Positions 55,361-64,000 of a DNA stretch of 64,000 bases are shown piece by piece. Below the pieces are notes generated by a model. That model was not told where the DNA came from. It saw only the letters and a program-made list of their open reading frames with translations, and did not search any database. Origin of the DNA: Clostridium thermosuccinogenes (GTDB lineage Bacteria; Bacillota; Clostridia; Acetivibrionales; DSM-5807); the NCBI RefSeq assembly GCF_002896855.1, contig NZ_CP021850.1, positions 2,505,665 to 2,569,664 of the forward strand, given 5' to 3'. Within the stretch, counting starts at the first letter, position 1, and each line of letters starts with the position of its first letter. A program made the translations under genes and the position numbers.

Positions 55361-55884
55361 AGAAAAACTCCTTTAATCTTATGTATTTTGATTTCATTTT
55401 CATATATAATTGTGAATTTGCTATGAAAAGATAATGAAGAATAATATATTCTTTGATACAGCAGTTGGAATTGTCGCCAAACAGCTCAAAGGAAATCAAA
55501 TATTAGCTGTGCTGCGGCATAAATCCAATTTACAAGCCTTCCATATTTTCTGCCCTTGCCACATCACTTCCCCCCAAAGACTAAATACCCGATAAACCTA
55601 TCGGTATGCTCTACTTTGAGTTTTACATTTTCTATACTTTTTAAGCTTACAAAATGTATTTTATATTTCCTATCGGAAAATCGTTCAATAAAATGAATTT
55701 AATTTTGCCTTTAATTTAATATTTTAAATAAACTCAAGGTAAATTATTCTTCATATGTAATCTATTAGTATGATAAATTAAACATACTACTCTTTTTCAC
55801 ACGAAAAAAGCCCACTTTCGGAGCATATAACGAAAGGGGCTTTTTCTTATATTAAAATCTAATGGATAATCTTTACTGCAACAG
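55361..55884. other. Intergenic region between Spo0E-like gene and etfA
   Basis: About 520 bases, A/T-rich, with the etf terminator at 55803-55846 and no credible gene. A promoter for the Spo0E-like gene should lie here but is not obvious. Confidence 0.4.
55803..55846 (-). terminator. Terminator of the etf operon
   Basis: AAAAAGCCC-A-CTTTCG and CGAAAG-G-GGCTTTTT form a 15-bp stem with one mismatch and a 10-nt loop; T-rich on both sides. Confidence 0.85.
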
Positions 55885-56892
55885 TTAAAGGTTATCGATG
55901 ATTTCAGGAATAATTTCAAACAAATCACCCACAACTGCAATATCTGCAATCTGCATCATCGGCGTATCCGAATTTTTGTCAATAGCTATTATCGTTTCAC
56001 AGGACTGCATCCCCACCAGGTGCTGGATCTGTCCTGAAATTCCACAGGCTATATAGACTTTTGTCTGGACGGTCTGTCCCGTCTGCCCCACCTGGTGAGC
56101 ATAGGGAATCCATCCAGCATCAACTGCCGCGCGGCTTGCTCCTACGGCACCACCCACTTTTGCGGCAAATTTCCTTAAAAGCTCAAATCCTTCCGGTCCC
56201 TTCACTCCCCTGCCACCGGAAATTATTATCCGGGCATCCCCAAGGTTTACAGTAGCCTCATCGGTGTGGAACACCTCGATTATTCTTTTAATTTTTGCAG
56301 CATCAGCTTCTTCAACATTTTCCCGGATTATTTCACCGGTTCTGCTCATATCCGGCTCAAGAGCTTTCATTACTCTAGGACGGACTGTTGCCATTTGCGG
56401 GCGATGAGTGGAGCACCGTATGGTAGCCATGATGTTTCCGCCAAAGGCAGGCCTTGTCTGCAAGAGATCCCCGCTGTCAGCATCTATATCCAGGCCGGTG
56501 CAATCAGCTGTCAGCCCGCAGTTGGTCATTCCTGCAATACGAGGTATAAGAGCTCTGCCCCTTGCAGTGGCAGCTCCCAGCAATATCTCCGGCTTGTATT
56601 TGTCTATCAGCCTTACCATGACCCGGGCCTCAATCTCATCTACAAAGCCATAAAGCCTCGCATCGTCAACCACAATCACCTTATCCGCTCCATATGCTAT
56701 GAGCCCCTGGGCCTGATCGCCAATGCCATGAGCCATTACCACAACCCAGACCTGGGATTTTCTAGCATCTGCCAGAGACCTGGCTGCTCCTATAAGCTCA
56801 AAGGTAACAGGCTGGATTTTTCCCGAAAGCAGTTCGGCTAATACCCATACATTGGAGAATTTTTCTTTTTCATTGCTATTGGATAATCTCAT
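55885..56892 (-). CDS. etfA: Electron transfer flavoprotein alpha subunit
   Basis: A 335-residue FixB-family protein. The N-terminal VWVLAELLSGKIQPVTFELIGAARSLAD domain, and the FAD-binding C-terminus (VGASRAAVDAGWIPYAHQVGQTGQTVQTKVYIACGISGQIQHLVGMQSCETIIAIDKNSDTPM) are intact. It has no ferredoxin-like extension. ATG at 56892 with GGAGGA 7 nt upstream. It follows etfB after 15 nt. No acyl-CoA dehydrogenase is adjacent, which is unusual for butyrate-type Etf. Confidence 0.95.
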   Translation of the reverse strand: MRLSNSNEKEKFSNVWVLAELLSGKIQPVTFELIGAARSLADARKSQVWVVVMAHGIGDQAQGLIAYGADKVIVVDDARLYGFVDEIEARVMVRLIDKYKPEILLGAATARGRALIPRIAGMTNCGLTADCTGLDIDADSGDLLQTRPAFGGNIMATIRCSTHRPQMATVRPRVMKALEPDMSRTGEIIRENVEEADAAKIKRIIEVFHTDEATVNLGDARIIISGGRGVKGPEGFELLRKFAAKVGGAVGASRAAVDAGWIPYAHQVGQTGQTVQTKVYIACGISGQIQHLVGMQSCETIIAIDKNSDTPMMQIADIAVVGDLFEIIPEIIDNL

Positions 56893-56907
56893 ATCTTTTT
56901 CCTCCAA

Positions 56908-57696
56908 TTACAATATGCTGCGAATTCTGAGTTCCTGCACCAACTGTTTTGCACAATCCTCGGGCGAACCTTCAATTCTTTTTGCCACGGTATTACGCGG
57001 CGGAGGTGGTGCTGTTTTTACAACCCTGGTCGACGAACCATCCAAACCAATTTTATCCATATCCACTCCGATATCGGAAGGTTTCCATACAGGTATCTCT
57101 ATCTTCTGAGAAGCCAAACGGCCTTTCAACGTAGGCACCCGAGGCGTGTTGATATCCTTCAGTACTGTAATAACCGCAGGAAAATCCAATTGACATATAT
57201 CATACCCGTCTTCATGCATCCTTTTTACCTTTATACCCTTTGAATCCGCATCCTCAACCTTCATGACATAAGTCGCCTGAACCCAATCCAGATGAGCTGC
57301 TATTTCCGGACCCACCTGGGCGGTATCCCCGTCAATTGCCTGCTTGCCGCATATGACCAGATCGACATCCCCTATTTTTTCAATTGCTTTAGCCAGAACA
57401 TAGCTTGTCGCCCATGTATCAGAGCCGCCAAAAGCTTTGTCGCTCAGGAGGATTGCTCTATCGGCACCAACGGATATGGCCTCCCTCAAACTGGACATAG
57501 CCTTCTCAGGTCCCATTGAAATAACTATTACTTCACCGCCAAACTTTTCCTTAAGCCTTACTCCCTCTTCAACAGCATAGGTATCAAAAGGATTTAAAAT
57601 AGCCTTCGAGCCTTCCCGGATTATTCTTTTGGTCTCCGGATCGATCTTGGCTTCATTGGTAGCAGGTACCTGCTTTACGCATACTACTATCTTCAT
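56908..57696 (-). CDS. etfB: Electron transfer flavoprotein beta subunit
   Basis: A 262-residue FixA-family protein: MKIVVCVKQVPATNEAKIDPETKRIIREG, NPFDTYAVEEGVRLKEKFGGEVIVISMGP, DLVICGKQAIDGDTAQVGPEIAAHLDW, then FPAVITVLKDINTPRVPTLKG. ATG at 57696 with AGGAGGACTT upstream; the open frame to 57741 is unsupported. It lies 213 nt after the MTHFR-like gene on the same strand and 15 nt before etfA. Confidence 0.95.
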   Translation of the reverse strand: MKIVVCVKQVPATNEAKIDPETKRIIREGSKAILNPFDTYAVEEGVRLKEKFGGEVIVISMGPEKAMSSLREAISVGADRAILLSDKAFGGSDTWATSYVLAKAIEKIGDVDLVICGKQAIDGDTAQVGPEIAAHLDWVQATYVMKVEDADSKGIKVKRMHEDGYDICQLDFPAVITVLKDINTPRVPTLKGRLASQKIEIPVWKPSDIGVDMDKIGLDGSSTRVVKTAPPPPRNTVAKRIEGSPEDCAKQLVQELRIRSIL

Positions 57697-57909
57697 AAAA
57701 GTCCTCCTTGCATAATGCCGCTGCAATATTTTCACAATCACCCAAATGCATTAATCCTATTGGAAACATCTATCTTCTTAATAAAAACTTAAATTAATTG
57801 CCGTACCAGCTAATTTGTGATAGCATTGCCCAAAATCAGCTGAATCGTAAAGCCTGTTTATTGCCTGACTCTTGAATGTTTCACCGTCACCTGCTTTGCT
57901 GATTTTAAA

Positions 57910-58710
57910 TCAAAGCCATGTATTCTCCAAAAGATGATATTGCGTCTTGAATCCCAATAGCGCCAAGTATACACCGCATCCAGGGTAGAGCTTATGCAGC
58001 ATTTTCAACGTTTCTATAGGATCATACTCCGTATCCTGTGGAATCTCATATCCCACCGCATCTGAGAGAAGGTAAAGCTTTTTGCTCATCCATGCCTCAA
58101 CGATCACCGGTATATCCGGATGCTTTTCCAAAAGCTCATCCACCATCTTATTCTTTTCGATGATGGGCTGAGTCACTATAAAAGACGCTCCTGCCTTCAA
58201 CTTCCTTTCCAGCTTCTCAAACTCATGCTCCGGCGGCTCATAGGGATTGAAGGCCACACCCAGGACAAAAGTATCAGGATACTGTTCTTTGATGTATTTT
58301 AACAGTTCCACAGAAGTAACCGACTCCACAACTCCTTCCACTCCGATATCGGAAGGGCGCAGCTTTGGCAGGCGCTCCGAGCCGTCGCCGCTTATTACCA
58401 GCAGATATTTAATGCCCAGAGATTTGCATGTATCAAGAATTTTGTGCAGGTCCTCTTTGGTATGGAATGTGTTCAGATGAATCATCACCTGTTCGGGCCG
58501 GACCTCAAGACCCAGCTCTTCAATCATCTCAGTACCCTGAAAAGAAAGGTGCCCCATTGCGTTATCCGTAATACAGGCACAATAACCACTCTCCAAAACT
58601 CTGTTATATTTGTTGGCAAAAAGCTCAAGATCAGCCTCCAGCTTTTCGGTGTCCTGCTTTGGAGGTAAAATTTCCACATGGTATATCTTGTTTTTGATAT
58701 GATGTTGCAT
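57910..58710 (-). CDS. Methylenetetrahydrofolate reductase-like (MetF-type) protein
   Basis: A 266-residue TIM barrel. Family landmarks are VEILPPKQ at the start, YCACITDNAMG, MIHLNTFHTKEDLHKILDTCKSLGIKYLLVISGDG, LGVAFNPYEPP and AGASFIVTQPI (the FxxTQ flavin-loop motif). It is shorter and diverged at the end from E. coli MetF, like those of anaerobes. AAAGGTGG precedes the ATG. No MetV-type zinc partner is seen, but etfBA follows on the same strand, hinting that electrons come through Etf. Confidence 0.85.
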   Translation of the reverse strand: MQHHIKNKIYHVEILPPKQDTEKLEADLELFANKYNRVLESGYCACITDNAMGHLSFQGTEMIEELGLEVRPEQVMIHLNTFHTKEDLHKILDTCKSLGIKYLLVISGDGSERLPKLRPSDIGVEGVVESVTSVELLKYIKEQYPDTFVLGVAFNPYEPPEHEFEKLERKLKAGASFIVTQPIIEKNKMVDELLEKHPDIPVIVEAWMSKKLYLLSDAVGYEIPQDTEYDPIETLKMLHKLYPGCGVYLALLGFKTQYHLLENTWL

Positions 58711-59020
58711 GGGTCAAAACCACCTTTCAAAAATGTTCTTAATTTCTTGGACCTCACAAGAAGAATATTATTTCGTCTTGATTATATGGTATCGAAAATA
58801 TCATTTCAATAAATACAGCCAAACATCATAAAAGAATGCCAAAAAACAATATTAGTTACCAAAACAAAAAAGCAGACGGTGCATATGCACTATCTGCTCT
58901 TTTGATTGTGAATATTAAGATGATTATGAGTTCATGACAAGGATTGGCATTTATCTCCATAGACTGGTTTTGTTATGGGGGTGATACCGAAAAAACTTCT
59001 CTTTCCCTGTAAAAATTCAT
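58711..59020. other. Intergenic region between the ABC/GH operon and the MTHFR-like gene
   Basis: About 310 bases without a gene. The main feature is the terminator at 58868-58903. Upstream of the MTHFR-like gene I see no SAM or other known riboswitch. Confidence 0.5.
58868..58903 (-). terminator. Terminator after the GH5-like gene
   Basis: On the minus strand AGCAGA..GTGCATATGCAC..TCTGCT makes a long stem with a 2-bp internal mismatch, followed by TTTTTTGTTTT. Confidence 0.85.
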
Positions 59021-60085
59021 TCATCTGTCAAGGGTCAGCTTTTTAAATATATCAATTTCCTTCTGATCATAAGGAGATAAATCCGCATGGAAAAGGTCAT
59101 GCTGCCATTTGCTCAAATCAAGCCCCGGTATGTTTCTTATGCTTTCCCACGGCTCGTAGGTTTGAGTTTTTCCGGCCACCAGGCCCCAGTTATAACAGCC
59201 GATCTTCTCCCTTTTGAAAAGGGGCAAATGAGTTTCAACATTATTGCCAAAGGGTCGATGCAGCCATTCGGTGATAATCATTGGCCTGTTATATTTTTTT
59301 AATTGTTCAATTACCTTTACAGAATTGTCATAATCCCCGTAAAAGTGATATGTAATGACGTCGGAAAGCTCCAAAGCCCTTTTTTCAATCTCCATTATAT
59401 CATTATTAAAATTCAGCTTTCCGTCGGGGAAAGACCATGCATCGGCTGTCAAAGGCTGTATGGGATTTATCGAACGAATCAGTTCAAACACAGCTTCCAT
59501 CTTTTTCATGCTTTTTGAACCGCGGTTTGAGTTTCCAGGCTCATTTAATATATCCCATACAATAATTCGTTGGTCGTCCTTGAATTTGCTCACGATATCC
59601 CTTACATACTCCAATATATTTTCCTCTTCTTCCTCCACATCCATAACCTGATAGCCTATGGGAGGCTCCTCATTAAATTTTGCCGGTGGGAAACCTCCGT
59701 GATAGCCAGGAGTGGGATCCGGCTGCCTGCCAAAAGTTGCCTTGCCATAGTGCTCCTTAGGGCCGCAGCAATCATCAAAAAATACAGCCATCATGGTTAT
59801 TCCATATTTCTGCGCCATATCCAGGAATGTTTCAATTCTTTCAAGAAACCCCTTGCGCTGATACTTCCACACCTGGAAAGGAAAGAACATCCGGACGCTG
59901 TTCATTCCGGTATCTGCTGCCAGCTTAAGCTCCCTGTTCATCGTTTCAAGCTTTTTATCAAATTCATATTCCTGCCAGATTTCAAGATAGCTTATGCAGT
60001 CGCTGGGAATATAGTTGCAGCCGACTATCCATTTTTTTGAATTATACCAATCCCACGCTTTTTCACAGCTCCATTTTTCTCTCAT
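59021..60085 (-). CDS. GH5-like clan A glycoside hydrolase, cytoplasmic
   Basis: A 354-residue TIM-barrel enzyme without a signal peptide. SVRMFFPFQVW, the acid/base in VWDILNEPGN, TYHFYGDY and the nucleophile in MIITEWLHRPFG are the clan A pattern; the family is GH5-like, exact subfamily unclear. It likely hydrolyses imported oligosaccharides. It starts 12 nt after the lipoprotein stop. Last gene of the operon of two permeases, a lipoprotein and this enzyme. Confidence 0.82.
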   Translation of the reverse strand: MREKWSCEKAWDWYNSKKWIVGCNYIPSDCISYLEIWQEYEFDKKLETMNRELKLAADTGMNSVRMFFPFQVWKYQRKGFLERIETFLDMAQKYGITMMAVFFDDCCGPKEHYGKATFGRQPDPTPGYHGGFPPAKFNEEPPIGYQVMDVEEEEENILEYVRDIVSKFKDDQRIIVWDILNEPGNSNRGSKSMKKMEAVFELIRSINPIQPLTADAWSFPDGKLNFNNDIMEIEKRALELSDVITYHFYGDYDNSVKVIEQLKKYNRPMIITEWLHRPFGNNVETHLPLFKREKIGCYNWGLVAGKTQTYEPWESIRNIPGLDLSKWQHDLFHADLSPYDQKEIDIFKKLTLDR

Positions 60086-60097
60086 ATACTATCCTCC

Positions 60098-62110
60098 TCA
60101 TTTCTTATTGATATGAAATTCTGCGCATGTTTCAGGACCCGTATTTTCCATTTCGAAAGTTACAATGGCCCTTTGGCTGGATGCATTATCCGGAATATAC
60201 TCACTAATGTTCACATCAAATTCTTTAAAGTCCTCGACAACGACTATTTTATCCACTTTCTTTTTAGTGCCCCACCTCAGGGTTTTTTCCCTGTTTGCAA
60301 AATTTTCCGGGCAAAATGCAACAGAGTATGTGTAATCCTTTCCGTCAAAGAAATCTATTCTGACACCCAGATAGGCATTTTCATTGCTAAAATTAAGATT
60401 GCCATAAGTTTTGGTGGATACATGCATGATTTCCGGCAACTCTTTAAAGGTTACACCTGCCACAGAATAGGCCGATACATTCTCTCCCATCCCCAGGTCG
60501 ATTCTCCATGATTTTCGGTCGATAAAGGAATAGTTATTTTTGTCCCTGTCTTCAAAGTAGTAATGCAGCCTGATATCTTCAGGAAAATCAACATATCTGC
60601 TCTTTGGATCAAAATCCTTAATTCCTTTATCTCCCACTAAGGTTATATAAACGGTAGCGCCAGGTTCTATTACGGTGTCAGGTATTTTGCCGTCATGCAT
60701 ATCCCAGCTCTCGCATATTTCCAGGTCTTCCTTTGCACCGTTAAAAAAGCTGGCATTATTCTTGTCTATCCGGTACAGTCTGCCCTCCTCCGGCTTGAAG
60801 GGAAGCCCTTCGAGAGTGGTTTTCAGATTATAGGTTTCAATGCCGGTATTATACAAAAGGATGGCTGCTTTGTTATCTTCATAAGATACCATTCCGTCGA
60901 TTGCAGGGTTGGATGTTTGAAGCTCCGCCCTTGCCACCGGCATATCCGCATAAATTTTAAAGGCATTGTAAATAGCTTTTTTTGTCCCATCCCTATAAAT
61001 TATTCCATAGGCATCGCCCACCACGGTTGACTCCAAAAACTGAGCCCAGGATACCACGGTTATGTCCGGAGCTGCCAACATCTCATTGAGCATTTTGAAT
61101 ACATGGGGGGCAACCTCATAAAAATTGTTAATGCTGTCTTCACCCGGCAGCCATCCATTGACATAGGCTATTTCATTCAAATGTATCTCGGTTGTTTTAA
61201 ATTCATCGTATTTGCTCAATGCCTGCTTTACAATCCTATACTTCTGGTCATATCCTCCATTCAGCCAGTAATGATGATATGAGAAGAAATCCAACGGCAG
61301 CTTTTCCTTGACGACCATATCAAGAAAAGCATTTGTATTCTGTACATTCTCCGGTGACGCCAACGCCGGTCCGCCTATAACTGCATCAGGATCTCCGGCC
61401 TTTATAGCCAGGCTGCCTATTCTATAGAGCTCCATGTATTCTGCAAAGGTTCCCGCATAGAACACATTTTCCAGGTCAGGCTCATTATATATTTCATGAT
61501 ATCCTATCCTGATTCCGGCTTCCCTAAAATGCCTTGCGAAATCCTCCAGGATCTTCCCATATTTATCCAGGTCAGTGGGTCCTCTGCGATGGTCCCCTGA
61601 ATCCTGCAAAGGCTTTGGTATATATGTCCAAGAATAGTAAGGCAGAACCTTCAGGTCATTGAACATTTTGGACAGGTAATCAATCTTCTCGAAATCATAG
61701 GTTATATTATCCTTGGTTCCTCCAACTACATCACATAATGCAAAATCTTTCGCACCTATGCCCGTATCTATGCGCAATGAATCACAATATAAATCTTCAA
61801 TAGCTTTAAAATCCCTGTCATAATTTTTTATTGGCACCAGTCCGCTATTGAACATGGAGAATTTCTTAACTAACGGAGGGCCGACCCTCTTGCTGAAATC
61901 CGCAGCTACCACTACATCCTTAACTTTGACTTCTTCCATAATTATATCTTCTTCAGTCTGATTGTCGGCAGTTGTGGTGCTTTCATCAGCAGGCGCAAGG
62001 GTAGCTGAGTCCGACGATGGCTTTGAATTATCCCCCGTGCTTTGGCATCCAAATAGCGGAAGGCAGATGATCGCTCCCAGCAAAAGATATATTAAGACCT
62101 TTTTCTTCAT
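60098..62110 (-). CDS. GH39-like glycoside hydrolase lipoprotein
   Basis: A 670-residue protein. Signal peptide and lipobox (LLLGAIICLPLFGC, Cys about 22) followed by a Ser/Thr/Asp-rich linker. A clan A barrel follows with the acid/base in YHEIYNEPDLENVF, SYHHYW, and a nucleophile candidate in EIHLNEIAYV, then a beta-sandwich module (residues about 490-665). The order resembles GH39 beta-xylosidases. A lipoprotein glycosidase inside a permease operon is unusual. Start ATG at 62110 follows the permease gene by 6 nt. Confidence 0.8.
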   Translation of the reverse strand: MKKKVLIYLLLGAIICLPLFGCQSTGDNSKPSSDSATLAPADESTTTADNQTEEDIIMEEVKVKDVVVAADFSKRVGPPLVKKFSMFNSGLVPIKNYDRDFKAIEDLYCDSLRIDTGIGAKDFALCDVVGGTKDNITYDFEKIDYLSKMFNDLKVLPYYSWTYIPKPLQDSGDHRRGPTDLDKYGKILEDFARHFREAGIRIGYHEIYNEPDLENVFYAGTFAEYMELYRIGSLAIKAGDPDAVIGGPALASPENVQNTNAFLDMVVKEKLPLDFFSYHHYWLNGGYDQKYRIVKQALSKYDEFKTTEIHLNEIAYVNGWLPGEDSINNFYEVAPHVFKMLNEMLAAPDITVVSWAQFLESTVVGDAYGIIYRDGTKKAIYNAFKIYADMPVARAELQTSNPAIDGMVSYEDNKAAILLYNTGIETYNLKTTLEGLPFKPEEGRLYRIDKNNASFFNGAKEDLEICESWDMHDGKIPDTVIEPGATVYITLVGDKGIKDFDPKSRYVDFPEDIRLHYYFEDRDKNNYSFIDRKSWRIDLGMGENVSAYSVAGVTFKELPEIMHVSTKTYGNLNFSNENAYLGVRIDFFDGKDYTYSVAFCPENFANREKTLRWGTKKKVDKIVVVEDFKEFDVNISEYIPDNASSQRAIVTFEMENTGPETCAEFHINKK

Positions 62111-62116
62111 TCCATT

Positions 62117-62995
62117 TCATCCTTTCACACTACCTAAAACCAGGCCTTTAGTAAAATATTTCTGAAAAAACGGATAGGTCACCAGAACAGGAAATGAGCC
62201 GAGGAATATCTGCGCAGCCTTATAGGTTTTATCACCAAGAACTGAGAGTTTTTGTATTTCCTCAGGGGTTAACTTATTAAAATCTATACTGATGACAGCA
62301 GTCTGCAAATAGGTCATAACGGGATACTTATTGGGATCGTTTAAATATATAAGCCCGTCAAACCAACTATTCCAATGACCTAATATTGCGTAAACGCAAA
62401 TTGTGGCCAGCGCCGGCAGAGATAAAGGTATGTATATGGTAAATAATATTCTCCATTGGCTGGCCCCGTCTATCAATGCAGCCTCCTCCATCTCATTGGG
62501 CAGCCCGCGAAAGAAGTTCAGCATCAAAAGGATATAAAATATGGGAACCGCCCCCGGCAGGATCAATGCCCATATGCTGTTCATCAGTTTCAAGTCTTTT
62601 ACCAGTATAAAAGTAGGTATCAATCCGCCGCCAAATATCATGGGTATAAAGAAAATCCAGGCATAAAACGTTCTTTGCTTGAATCTGGATGTTTCCTTTG
62701 ATAAGGGATAGGCTGCCAGCACAGTAAACAGCAGATTTACTGCCAAGCCAAGCACCACCCTTATTAGTGAATTGTACATGCCTTTCCAAAAAAGTTTATT
62801 TTCGAGGATATATTCATAGCCGACCAAAGTAAACTTTTTAGGCCAGAAAGTTACTTTTCCGCTTGTCACCATCTCATTTGCGCTTAGGGATATCGCAAAA
62901 ATGTGTATCAGTGGAGCAAGACATATAATTGCTACCGATATAAGAAATATTGTGTTTATAAAGTAAAATACTCGTTCACCCCTTGTTGCTCTCAT
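62117..62995 (-). CDS. ABC sugar transporter permease, LplC/MalG type
   Basis: A 292-residue protein with about six membrane segments and the EAA loop EMEEAALIDGASQWRILFTIYIPLSLPALAT. GGAGGAG precedes the ATG. It lies 12 nt after the first permease and 6 nt before the lipoprotein. Confidence 0.93.
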   Translation of the reverse strand: MRATRGERVFYFINTIFLISVAIICLAPLIHIFAISLSANEMVTSGKVTFWPKKFTLVGYEYILENKLFWKGMYNSLIRVVLGLAVNLLFTVLAAYPLSKETSRFKQRTFYAWIFFIPMIFGGGLIPTFILVKDLKLMNSIWALILPGAVPIFYILLMLNFFRGLPNEMEEAALIDGASQWRILFTIYIPLSLPALATICVYAILGHWNSWFDGLIYLNDPNKYPVMTYLQTAVISIDFNKLTPEEIQKLSVLGDKTYKAAQIFLGSFPVLVTYPFFQKYFTKGLVLGSVKG

Positions 62996-63007
62996 CTGCT
63001 CTCCTCC

Positions 63008-63916
63008 TTAGAAAATTCGATAATCCGCCACTTTATATGCCAGGTAATAGGATGTGGAAATCAACACCAACGAAACAAGGGATTTGAAAAGCCCGATTGC
63101 AGTTGAAAGGCTGTAATTGGCATCCAGTAGACCTACTCTATATATTAAGGTATCAAGAATGTCTCCGGATCGGTATACCTGCGGACTATACAGATTAAAT
63201 ACCTGGTCGAAATTTCCATTCAATATGCTGCCGATGTTCAAAAGGGACAGCAAGATTATTATAGGCAGCAAACCCGGTATGGTTATGTGCCATATCTGCC
63301 TCCACTTGTTTGCGCCATCCACAATTGCCGATTCATACAAACTAGGGTCTATTGACACTATTGCAGCTAAATATACTATTGTTCCGAATCCAAACTCTTT
63401 CCATACTTCCGTTCCGATCAGAACAGCTGGAAACCATTTGTTGCTTCCCAAAAAGAATATTGGCTCAAAGCCCAGCGCTTTAATAAGCTTATTGATAATT
63501 CCGTAGGACGGCGAAAAAATATCCACAAAAACCCCTGCCAGTATGATCCATGATAAGAAATGGGGAAGGTAAACTGCAGTCTGAATTGTTCTCTTTAGCT
63601 TATTATTGCGGAGTTCGTTGAGCAGTATCGCAAAAATAATGGAAGTCAACATGCCTAAAAATAATTTCATAAAGGATATGAAAATCGTATTGCGCAGCGC
63701 TATATAAAAATCTTGCATTTTGAAAATGTAAGTTAAATTCTTAAGACCTACCCAAGTCTGCTCCCCAAACATTCCTCGGGCCGGTATGAATTTTTGAAAT
63801 GCTATTTTCACGCCATACATGGGAATATAGTTAAAAATCACCAGCATAATGACGCAAGGCAACAACATAAGGTGAAATGGTAAATTGCGTTTGAAATCCC
63901 TCAATTTTGCGTTCAA
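63008..63916 (-). CDS. ABC sugar transporter permease, LplB type
   Basis: A 302-residue protein with about six membrane segments and the EAA loop LYESAIVDGANKWRQIWHITIPGLLPI. FHLMLLPCVIMLVIFNYIPMYGVKIAFQKF is typical of LplB proteins that import complex oligosaccharides. TTG start with GGAGGG 8 nt upstream. First permease of the operon; its binding-protein gene probably lies just past the right edge. Confidence 0.93.
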   Translation of the reverse strand: MNAKLRDFKRNLPFHLMLLPCVIMLVIFNYIPMYGVKIAFQKFIPARGMFGEQTWVGLKNLTYIFKMQDFYIALRNTIFISFMKLFLGMLTSIIFAILLNELRNNKLKRTIQTAVYLPHFLSWIILAGVFVDIFSPSYGIINKLIKALGFEPIFFLGSNKWFPAVLIGTEVWKEFGFGTIVYLAAIVSIDPSLYESAIVDGANKWRQIWHITIPGLLPIIILLSLLNIGSILNGNFDQVFNLYSPQVYRSGDILDTLIYRVGLLDANYSLSTAIGLFKSLVSLVLISTSYYLAYKVADYRIF

Positions 63917-63955
63917 GATTTTATCCCTCCAGCCTGTCTACACAAAGCGAATGCG

Positions 63956-64000
63956 ATTGAACCGGGTGATGAATTGTTGTGGTTTACCACCCGGTTCAAT
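63956..64000 (-). repeat. 13-bp perfect hairpin before the LplB-type permease
   Basis: ATTGAACCGGGTG (63956-63968) and its exact complement (63988-64000) flank a 19-nt loop. On the transcribed strand no T-tract follows, so, as at 43957-44001, it is probably the mRNA-protecting hairpin after a binding-protein gene. The stem may extend beyond the edge. Confidence 0.7.

Noticed and set aside
55361-55884. Small RNA or riboswitch before the Spo0E-like gene
   Set aside because: Only the etf terminator hairpin is convincing; no promoter-terminator pair or known aptamer seen.
58711-58870. SAM or methionine-type riboswitch before the MTHFR-like gene
   Set aside because: No matching stems or conserved loops could be found by eye.

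Overview
The window looks like a chromosomal segment of an anaerobic, endospore-forming clostridium, probably a plant-polysaccharide degrader close to the Ruminiclostridium/Acetivibrio groups. The evidence is Spo0A, a Spo0E-like phosphatase, a YhcN/YlaJ-type spore lipoprotein, a SpoVD/PBP2-like transpeptidase and LysM/GH18 and SLH/GH18 wall hydrolases. A single-chain pyruvate:ferredoxin oxidoreductase, a two-subunit Fe-S fumarase, EtfBA, A/T-rich intergenic DNA and strong GGAGG ribosome sites with frequent TTG/GTG starts point the same way. I see no phage, insertion sequence, CRISPR array or rRNA.

Layout. 1-2.7 kb: a LysM/GH18 hydrolase cut by the left edge, then queT behind a preQ1-I riboswitch with its own promoter and terminator. 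2.7-10.4 kb: a sugar or glycoside locus with a DeoR regulator, an OPA-type transporter, three TIM-barrel isomerases, a Gfo/Idh/MocA oxidoreductase and a divergent AraC regulator with an 11-bp-spaced direct repeat. 10.5-17.3 kb: LysM-CAP protein, GH18-SLH protein, oligoendopeptidase F, YjbQ, unknown small proteins and tRNA-Glu/tRNA-Asp. 17.9-24 kb: housekeeping and sporulation genes (DUF1858, fumarase, Usp-like, HU, Spo0A, aroK, aroA). 24.2-31.1 kb: an operon of VTC-domain protein, DUF4956 membrane protein and CotH kinase beside a divergent two-component pair, with three 50-bp tandem repeats between. 31.2-38.9 kb: an RNA methyltransferase, small unknowns, three paralogues of an uncharacterised 'IGETVT' family, a PocR-AraC regulator and a YhcN lipoprotein.

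39-49 kb: an acyltransferase, then a complete sugar-uptake module (YesN/YesM-type two-component system, binding protein, two permeases, GH127 beta-L-arabinofuranosidase). 49.3-58.7 kb: nifJ, a PBP, a Spo0E-like protein, and a probable unit of an MTHFR-like protein with EtfB and EtfA. 59-64 kb: a second ABC-permease operon with a GH39-like lipoprotein and a cytoplasmic GH5-like enzyme; its binding-protein gene presumably lies beyond the right edge.

How it works together: both ABC operons carry binding and permease functions but no ATPase, so a shared ATPase elsewhere is expected. Both have a strong hairpin without a U-tract just upstream of the first permease gene. Sporulation control (Spo0A, Spo0E-like) sits beside central metabolism. 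The best candidates for undescribed biology are the IGETVT paralogue cluster, the CotH/DUF4956/VTC operon with its two-component neighbour, the MTHFR-EtfBA arrangement and the isomerase/oxidoreductase locus. All coordinates were counted by hand and every functional assignment is from motif recognition without database search.
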